A DNA stretch of 37,509 nucleotides from Bacteroidota bacterium (GTDB lineage: Bacteria; Bacteroidota; Bacteroidia; Cytophagales; Cyclobacteriaceae), in the NCBI GenBank assembly GCA_022567155.1, contig JADFHN010000036.1, forward strand, positions 1 to 37,509, in the 5' to 3' direction. The notes below the pieces were generated by a model that saw only the letters and a program-made list of their open reading frames with translations, was not told the DNA's origin and did not search any database. Numbering within the stretch: position 1 is the stretch's first letter; each line of letters opens with the position of its first letter. Position numbers and translations under genes: made by a program. Of this stretch, positions 32,544 to 37,509 are shown piece after piece.

Positions 32544-33056
32544 TTAGCCATATAAAAAGGTAAGCACTCTCGGCAACGCTATTTGAAACCAATAAGAAAA
32601 AGAGGCTGTATCGGCCGCAAGTTCATACTGAATTTTTTTTACAGAAAGATATCTCCATGCGCTGACTTCGTCTTTGTTAATAACAGGGTCACCTTCAAAT
32701 ACGCCTGTAAAAACATGATCGTATTCATGTTCGGTCAGGTCATTGTCAAACCTTGTTTTATAAATAAATGAAAATGCATGTTTGAAGTGACAGGTTATTC
32801 CCATCTCTTCATTGAGCCTTCGTAAAGCTGCCGGGTAAATATCTTCGCCAGGCAACGGATGACTGCAGCAGGCATTGGTCCAGAGTCCGGCTGAGTGGTA
32901 TTTCGAATTTGCCCGTTTCTGAAGCAGCCATTCACCTTTGTTATTTATCAGAAATATAGAAAAAGCCCGGTGTAGTTTACCCTGCAGATGGGCTTCCAAT
33001 TTTTCCATCGTGCCGGTTTCCTCGTCTTTTTCGTTTACCAGAATCACTTCATCCAT
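32544..33056 (-). CDS. idi: Isopentenyl-diphosphate delta-isomerase, type I
   Basis: A 170-residue Nudix-fold enzyme interconverting IPP and DMAPP for isoprenoid synthesis. The catalytic Cys lies in GLWTNACCSHP (Cys64, just before SHP), and the catalytic/metal Glu residues in LTEHEYDHVFTG (Glu109, Glu111). Other signatures are KLHRAFSIFLIN, LLQKRANSKYHSAGLWTN and AALRRLNEEMGI (Nudix helix). Length fits the type I enzyme. The start at 33056 gives MDEVILVNEKDEETG, the usual N-terminus. A TAGATTTG element lies 22 bases before the ATG. No isoprenoid gene is adjacent. Confidence 0.95.
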   Translation of the reverse strand: MDEVILVNEKDEETGTMEKLEAHLQGKLHRAFSIFLINNKGEWLLQKRANSKYHSAGLWTNACCSHPLPGEDIYPAALRRLNEEMGITCHFKHAFSFIYKTRFDNDLTEHEYDHVFTGVFEGDPVINKDEVSAWRYLSVKKIQYELAADTASFSYWFQIALPRVLTFLYG

Positions 33057-33078
33057 TGCAGAAAAGATTTTACCGCTT

Positions 33079-33086
33079 CAAATCTA
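33079..33086 (-). promoter_or_regulatory. Candidate -7 element of idi
   Basis: The minus strand reads TAGATTTG with a TTTG about 16 bases upstream as a possible -33 box (slightly short spacing). Confidence 0.4.
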
Positions 33087-33255
33087 TCTGGTTTTAATGT
33101 ATCAAACATATTTGATGGAATGTGAATGGTCAAAGACAAACAAACTGTCTGATTCCGGACACTATTTTTCGTTTTCGGACGTGCCATACCGGTAAAAATG
33201 ACCTGATTTATCAGGGAGCGGGTTGGCATGCTTATCGCTTACGGTTAGCACAGTT

Positions 33256-33951
33256 ATGATAAAATTTGATGACATTGATAAATACGTTGATTCGAGGTTT
33301 CAACGTACGTTTATTCTGAAGGGGATAGATATGGAAGTAGAAGAGGGTGAATTTTTAACCATTATGGGGCCTAGCGGAGCAGGAAAATCCACCATACTCA
33401 ACATCATTGGTATGCTCGACGAACCCTCTCAGGGCAAATATTATTTTTTTGACGAACCGGTACATCGTCTTAGCGAGCGGAAGAAAACCGACCTGCATAA
33501 ACATTATATCGGCTTCATTTTTCAGGCATATCATCTCATTGATGAACTTACGGTATATGAAAATATTGAAACACCTCTGATTTATAAAGGGATAAAGGGG
33601 TCTCAGCGTAAGAGTATGGTGGCCGAAATGCTTGACAGGTTCAGTATTGTGGCAAAGAAAGACCTGTTTCCTGAACAGCTGTCAGGAGGGCAGCAACAGT
33701 TAGTTGGTGTTGCCAGAGCCATTGTAGGCCAGCCGCGGTTGTTGCTTGCAGATGAACCTACCGGCAATTTGCATTCGGAACAGGGGGAGGAGATAATGAA
33801 CATATTTACGAAACTTAATAAAGAAGACGGAATAACCATTATTCAGGTAACTCATTCGGAAAAGAATGCCGCGTACGGAAACCGGATTATCAGGCTCGAG
33901 GATGGCCAGTTGATTTCGGATACGAAATCACAGGTAGTTAAAGCAGACTGA
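33256..33951 (+). CDS. ABC transporter ATP-binding protein (MacB/LolD-like)
   Basis: A 231-residue ATPase with Walker A GPSGAGKST (residues 38-46), Q-loop FIFQAYHLIDELTVYENIE, signature LSGGQQQ, Walker B LLLADEPTGNL and the H-loop His in IQVTHSEKNA. The 'L...TVYEN...P...G' spacing is that of the MacB/LolD group. The start at 33256 (MIKFDDIDKYVDS) is preferred over 33223, which would add 11 unlike residues. The TolC gene follows after 27 bp, so the two likely form an operon. No permease or membrane-fusion gene is nearby. Confidence 0.93.
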   Translation: MIKFDDIDKYVDSRFQRTFILKGIDMEVEEGEFLTIMGPSGAGKSTILNIIGMLDEPSQGKYYFFDEPVHRLSERKKTDLHKHYIGFIFQAYHLIDELTVYENIETPLIYKGIKGSQRKSMVAEMLDRFSIVAKKDLFPEQLSGGQQQLVGVARAIVGQPRLLLADEPTGNLHSEQGEEIMNIFTKLNKEDGITIIQVTHSEKNAAYGNRIIRLEDGQLISDTKSQVVKAD

Positions 33952-33978
33952 CAAACACTGATTAATTAACAGGTAACA

Positions 33979-35316
33979 ATGAAAAGTATACTTATTCTGA
34001 CCATATTGGTTACAGGAATTTCAGATATTTTTGCCCAGAATCCGTTGAATTTATCGTTCAAAGAAGCCGTTCGGATCGCACTTGACAATAATATTGGTCT
34101 GAAGCAGGAGCGCAACAACCTCAACGCCATTCAGGCTGACCGAACATCAAGCTATGCTTCACTGGCGCCAGATATTGACGCCATCGGAGTTGCTTTTCGT
34201 AGCGACGGAAATTTTTTTATTGAGCAAACAGGCAAGGTAGTTAATACGTTGAGCGATAATGTATTCGGATCACTCGATGCCAGGGTTACGTTCTTTAACG
34301 GATTTTCCAAAATCAATACAATTAAAAGAGAGAACCACAGGTTTGATGCACAGATTAACAGGATCGATCGCAGAGAGCAGGATATAATCGGGAATGTGGC
34401 CGTACAATATCTGACTATATTGCAGGACCAGGAACAGGTAATAATTGCGAACGAAAACCATGTGAATCAGCAGGTTTTATACGACCAGATATCCACCATG
34501 TTTGAGTTAGGTTCCATTGCAATTACAGATAAGTATGATCAGGATTTTAGAGTAAAAAATGCTGAACTGGAAGTGATACGGGCTGAAAACAGACTTATAA
34601 ATGATAAGGCCTTGCTTGCCGAGATGCTTATGGTTGACCCAGCAACAGAATTTGTACTGGCTGAACCAGGCTGGGACATTAAGGACATCAGCCTGGAAGA
34701 TTATAATATACAAGAGCTATATGACCTCGCGCTGAATAACCGGCATGATCTGGAAAGTGCAATTGAAGACAAACGGGCCGCGATGCAAAACATAAAAGTG
34801 CAGAAAGGACGCTATATACCTACTGTTTCCGGTTTCTTCTCGCTCAGTTCCAGGTACTCAGATCAGACCGTATCCAGGGATTTTGAGGAGCAATTTGTTG
34901 TGGATAATAAACGGCAGCAGTATGGCTTCCGGTTGTCAATCCCGATTTTTGCCGGTTATCGAAGCAGGGCAAATGTGATCAATGCAAAAATGATACACGA
35001 AAATGCTGCTCTGGAGGTAGATAATCAGGAAATTACCGTTAAAACCGATGTTATACGGGCTTATCAGAACTTCAGAGATGTAGCCCTGGCATATCAGGTG
35101 AGCTTTGTTCAGTTTCAGGCAGCTCAGAAATCGCAGGAAACACAGCGCGAAAGTTATAACCTGGGGATTTCCAGCCTGATTGAATTATCACAAGCCAATA
35201 ATATATTCGTAGAGGCGCAGACATCACTTTCCAGGGCTAAATATGCCCTGCTTTTCCAGAAGATCTTGATGGATTATGCCACCGGAACCCTTCAGTTTGA
35301 TCATTTACCAGAATAA
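33979..35316 (+). CDS. TolC-family outer-membrane efflux protein
   Basis: A 445-residue protein with a signal peptide (MKSILILTILVTGISDIFAQ). It has the two-fold repeat of the TolC/OEP family: NLSFKEAVRIALDNNIGLKQERNNL at the start of the first half and NIQELYDLALNNRHDLESAIEDKRAAMQNIKV at the start of the second. Long helical pairs (EQVIIANENHVNQQVLYDQ, AYQVSFVQFQAAQKSQETQ) would form the periplasmic tunnel, and the strands around TVSGFFSLSSRYSD and GFRLSIPIFAGYRS the outer-membrane barrel. It works with the preceding ATPase in export or efflux, probably with a permease and adaptor encoded elsewhere. Confidence 0.93.
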   Translation: MKSILILTILVTGISDIFAQNPLNLSFKEAVRIALDNNIGLKQERNNLNAIQADRTSSYASLAPDIDAIGVAFRSDGNFFIEQTGKVVNTLSDNVFGSLDARVTFFNGFSKINTIKRENHRFDAQINRIDRREQDIIGNVAVQYLTILQDQEQVIIANENHVNQQVLYDQISTMFELGSIAITDKYDQDFRVKNAELEVIRAENRLINDKALLAEMLMVDPATEFVLAEPGWDIKDISLEDYNIQELYDLALNNRHDLESAIEDKRAAMQNIKVQKGRYIPTVSGFFSLSSRYSDQTVSRDFEEQFVVDNKRQQYGFRLSIPIFAGYRSRANVINAKMIHENAALEVDNQEITVKTDVIRAYQNFRDVALAYQVSFVQFQAAQKSQETQRESYNLGISSLIELSQANNIFVEAQTSLSRAKYALLFQKILMDYATGTLQFDHLPE

Positions 35317-35382
35317 TAGACCAGTACTTCAGAGTTGCATACTATTTCTTTTTATACGCTGAATTAGAATATAATTTTTGCA

Positions 35383-35390
35383 TATCTTTG
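35383..35390 (+). promoter_or_regulatory. -7 promoter element of rpsA
   Basis: TATCTTTG followed by CACTCC, the usual Bacteroidota form. It lies 111 bases before the rpsA ATG, giving a leader of about 105 nt. Confidence 0.65.
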
Positions 35391-35448
35391 CACTCCGTTT
35401 AAGTAAACGGGTCCCTGAATCGTTACGGGATATGTAGAACATTTTAAA

Positions 35449-35494
35449 AGCCCGGATGCTCCACGGGCTATAAAAGATAACGGGCGTTTTTTTG
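35449..35494 (+). promoter_or_regulatory. Possible alternative stem-loops in the rpsA leader
   Basis: GCCCG (35450-35454) can pair with CGGGC at 35464-35468 (6-bp stem with the flanking A-T), or with a second CGGGC at 35481-35485, which is directly followed by GTTTTTTTG. The second pairing looks like a terminator; the first would prevent it. The layout resembles an attenuator, and S1 levels are autoregulated in some bacteria. Not tested here. Confidence 0.35.
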
Positions 35495-35501
35495 TTTTAA
35501 T

Positions 35502-37509
35502 ATGAGTAAGACACAGGAAAAGGTAGAGGATGCAAAGGTTTCCGATGCCAATATCGAAACCACGGCATCGGAAGAAAACTCCGAAAAAGTGAAGAAAGAG
35601 CCACAGGAAGAATTGAAGGATGTGAAGCCGGAAGAAGTGAAGGATGAGAAGCCGGAAGAAGTGAAAGATGAAAAGCCGGAAGAAGTGAAGGATGAGAAGC
35701 CGGAAGAAGTGAAGGATGAGAAGCCGGAAGAAGTGAAGGATGAAAAGCCGGAAGAAGTTAAGGATGAAAAGACAGAAGAAGTCAAGGAAGAGCCGCCGGA
35801 AGAAGTGAAAGATGAAAAGGTTAATGAAACCGAAACGGAAACCGGCTCTGAAGCCGCAATAAAAATCAAAGACAAGGGTGAATTACCATTGAGTTTAGCC
35901 TCTCCTGAGGAAAAATCCGATGAAATTGCTGCGGATGACAAATCTGAAGAAGCAAGTACTGAATCCACCCAAAAAACTGCTTCCGGGAAAAAAGAAACGG
36001 AGAAAAACGAAAAGGGATTAACCGGAGAAGTTATTGCTGTAGAAAAGACACCGAAACCGGCAAAGAAAAAACCGGGAGAGAAACTGACCGAAGAAGAAAT
36101 ACTGAATTTTGAGGTGCCCTTGGAAGAGTTTGATTGGGCCAGCGCGGATACAAGCGGATTTGGTGAAGAATATTCAAAGGACGATAAGTCCAAAATGGAA
36201 GATGAATATTTGCAGACACTGAATACAATTACTGAAAAGGAAGTCGTTAAAGGCGTGGTAGTTGCAGTGAATCCACGTGATATCATTTTGAACATCGGAT
36301 TTAAATCCGACGGTATGGTATCATCCACCGAATTCAAGGATCTGCCTGACCTCAAAGTTGGAGACGAAGTTGAAGTATATATTGAGGAGCAGGAAAATAT
36401 TAATGGCCAGCTGGTGCTATCGCGCCGCAAAGCCAAGATTGTAAAAGCCTGGGAAAACATTCAGAATGCACTTGATAACGATGAGATCATCGAAGGTGTT
36501 GTGAAAAGAAGAACCAAAGGTGGTCTGATTGTTGACATTTTCAGTGTGGAGGCATTTCTGCCTGGATCACAGATCGATGTTAAGCCTATCCGCGACTTTG
36601 ATGTCTTTGTAGACAAAACCATGGAAGTAAAAGTTGTGAAGATCAACTATGCAAATGACAATGTGGTTGTATCTCACAAAGTACTTATAGAAAAAGATCT
36701 GGAAGAACAAAAAGCACAAATTCTTAATAACCTTGAAAAAGGACAGATACTCGAAGGGGTTATTAAAAATATGACCAACTTCGGTGTGTTTATTGATCTT
36801 GGCGGGGTTGACGGACTGTTGCATATCACTGATATTTCCTGGGGGCGTATCAATCATCCCGAAGACGTACTTAATCTGGATGACAGTTTAAAAGTAGTTG
36901 TGCTGGATTTTGATGAAGACAAGAAGCGTATTTCGCTGGGAATGAAGCAACTTACGCCACATCCCTGGGATTCGCTCTCCCAAGACATTGACGTGGGTTC
37001 AAAAGTGAAAGGCAAGATTGTAAATGTTGCTGATTATGGCGCATTTCTTGAGATAAGCACCGGTGTGGAAGGCCTTATTCATGTATCAGAGATGTCATGG
37101 TCGCAGCACCTGAGAAATCCTTCTGATTTTCTTAATGTGGGAGACAAACTGGAAGCTATAGTGCTTACCTTAGACAGGGAGGAAAGGAAAATGTCGTTGG
37201 GTATCAAGCAGCTTTCCAAAGATCCATGGACTAAGGCCGATTTACATACCAAATATGCAATTGGCACAACACACAAAGGTATAGTCAGAAACCTGACAAA
37301 CTTTGGTCTTTTTATTGAACTGGAAGAAGGAATTGATGGTCTGGTTCATGTTTCGGACTTATCCTGGACCAAAAAGGTTAAGCACCCTTCCGAGTTTATT
37401 AGCGTAGGCGATGAACTGGAAGTGAAAGTACTAGAACTGGATGCAGAAAACAGGAGACTGGCGCTTGGTCATAAGCAACTGGAAGATAACCCATGGGACA
37501 CATTTGCTG
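35502..37509 (+). CDS. rpsA: Ribosomal protein S1 (3' end beyond window)
   Basis: The frame opens at ATG 35502 and runs open to the window end (669 codons seen). The first ~245 residues are a highly charged extension holding eight tandem 8-residue units (KPEEVKDE, residues 42-105). From about residue 246 there are five S1 RNA-binding domains (about 246-315, 325-395, 412-484, 498-570 and 585-660); the last three have the canonical 'G-I-V-N-T-FG-FI-L-G-V-G-LLH-S' strands, for example IKNMTNFGVFIDLGGVDGLL. S1 binds mRNA on the 30S subunit and helps initiation, which matters in Bacteroidota that lack Shine-Dalgarno sites. A sixth domain may lie beyond the edge. Confidence 0.95.
   Translation, partial: MSKTQEKVEDAKVSDANIETTASEENSEKVKKEPQEELKDVKPEEVKDEKPEEVKDEKPEEVKDEKPEEVKDEKPEEVKDEKPEEVKDEKTEEVKEEPPEEVKDEKVNETETETGSEAAIKIKDKGELPLSLASPEEKSDEIAADDKSEEASTESTQKTASGKKETEKNEKGLTGEVIAVEKTPKPAKKKPGEKLTEEEILNFEVPLEEFDWASADTSGFGEEYSKDDKSKMEDEYLQTLNTITEKEVVKGVVVAVNPRDIILNIGFKSDGMVSSTEFKDLPDLKVGDEVEVYIEEQENINGQLVLSRRKAKIVKAWENIQNALDNDEIIEGVVKRRTKGGLIVDIFSVEAFLPGSQIDVKPIRDFDVFVDKTMEVKVVKINYANDNVVVSHKVLIEKDLEEQKAQILNNLEKGQILEGVIKNMTNFGVFIDLGGVDGLLHITDISWGRINHPEDVLNLDDSLKVVVLDFDEDKKRISLGMKQLTPHPWDSLSQDIDVGSKVKGKIVNVADYGAFLEISTGVEGLIHVSEMSWSQHLRNPSDFLNVGDKLEAIVLTLDREERKMSLGIKQLSKDPWTKADLHTKYAIGTTHKGIVRNLTNFGLFIELEEGIDGLVHVSDLSWTKKVKHPSEFISVGDELEVKVLELDAENRRLALGHKQLEDNPWDTFA
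35625..35816 (+). repeat. Eight 24-bp tandem repeats inside rpsA
   Basis: Encodes (KPEEVKDE) six times, then KTEEVKEE and PPEEVKDE, codons 42-105. Third-position changes are few (gag/gaa, aag/aaa), so expansion by slippage was probably recent. Confidence 0.9.

Noticed and set aside
32395-32592. Minus-strand open frame of 65 codons overlapping the end of idi
   Set aside because: Overlaps idi by about 50 bp in another frame, has no recognisable motif and no independent promoter.
35468-36460. Long open frame of 330 codons on the minus strand, Ser/Thr/Phe-rich with repeats
   Set aside because: It is the antisense of the rpsA N-terminal region. The 24-bp repeats and A/G-rich codons of rpsA keep the opposite strand open; the sense frame has S1 domains.
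1-37509. CRISPR array, tRNA, rRNA, insertion sequence or prophage
   Set aside because: No regularly spaced repeats with unique spacers, no tRNA cloverleaf, no rRNA-like sequence, and no transposase, integrase or phage structural gene was seen.

Overview
The window looks like chromosomal DNA from a member of the Bacteroidota, most likely of the Cytophagales type. Reasons: several genes are preceded by the Bacteroidota -7 promoter element TAnnTTTG; Shine-Dalgarno sites are essentially absent; and the gene content is typical of the phylum (DUF2807 head-GIN protein, DUF1080 lipoprotein, Tat-exported Gfo/Idh/MocA oxidoreductase, tricorn-like S41 protease, class III cyclase fused to TPRs, ribosomal protein S1 with a long N-terminal extension). 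The genus is not determined. No rRNA, tRNA, CRISPR array, intact insertion sequence or prophage was seen.

Layout. 1-1540 (+): the end of an ABC ATPase, its overlapping ABC-2 permease, a relic-like zinc-ribbon stretch, and an HD-domain hydrolase. 1688-9763 (-): a head-GIN protein, imidazolonepropionase (hutI), an outer-membrane barrel protein, an LpoA-like protein (TPR plus periplasmic-binding fold) translationally coupled to GMP synthase (guaA), a GDPD-family phosphodiesterase and a DinB-like protein. 10134-13397 (+): a large secreted tricorn-like protease. 13673-16495 (-): an HD-domain oxygenase of the PhnZ/MIOX type and a secreted CocE/NonD hydrolase. 16726-20287 (+): a flavin sugar dehydrogenase pair (subunit 3 plus GMC catalytic subunit) and an MFS transporter. 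20564-22664 (+): an AT-rich alpha/beta hydrolase that appears inserted in front of a topoisomerase IB gene, with an 18-bp direct repeat on both sides. 23010-26941 (-): a FetB-like permease, a Tat-exported sugar isomerase/epimerase-like TIM barrel, and an adenylate cyclase-TolB-like-TPR fusion.

26942-28381 is a gene-poor island full of palindromes and short dispersed repeats. 28382-30707 (-) is a two-gene unit (Gfo/Idh/MocA oxidoreductase, then DUF1080 3-keto-disaccharide hydrolase-like lipoprotein) with a strong terminator, preceded by a cluster of operator-like palindromes. 31233-32015 (+) is a CnoX-like thioredoxin-TPR protein; 32544-33056 (-) is isopentenyl-diphosphate isomerase; 33256-35316 (+) is an ABC ATPase plus TolC pair; and 35502 to the window end (+) is rpsA, truncated by the window edge.

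How the genes may work together. The GMC/subunit-3 dehydrogenase, MFS transporter, TIM-barrel epimerase, Gfo/Idh/MocA oxidoreductase and DUF1080 protein could form a split locus for oxidising glycosides at C3 and cleaving the 3-keto products. This is inferred from families, not proven. Other points for follow-up are the LpoA-like guaA partner, the direct repeat around the AT-rich hydrolase, the palindrome island, the S1 octapeptide repeats, and a possible attenuator-like leader of rpsA.
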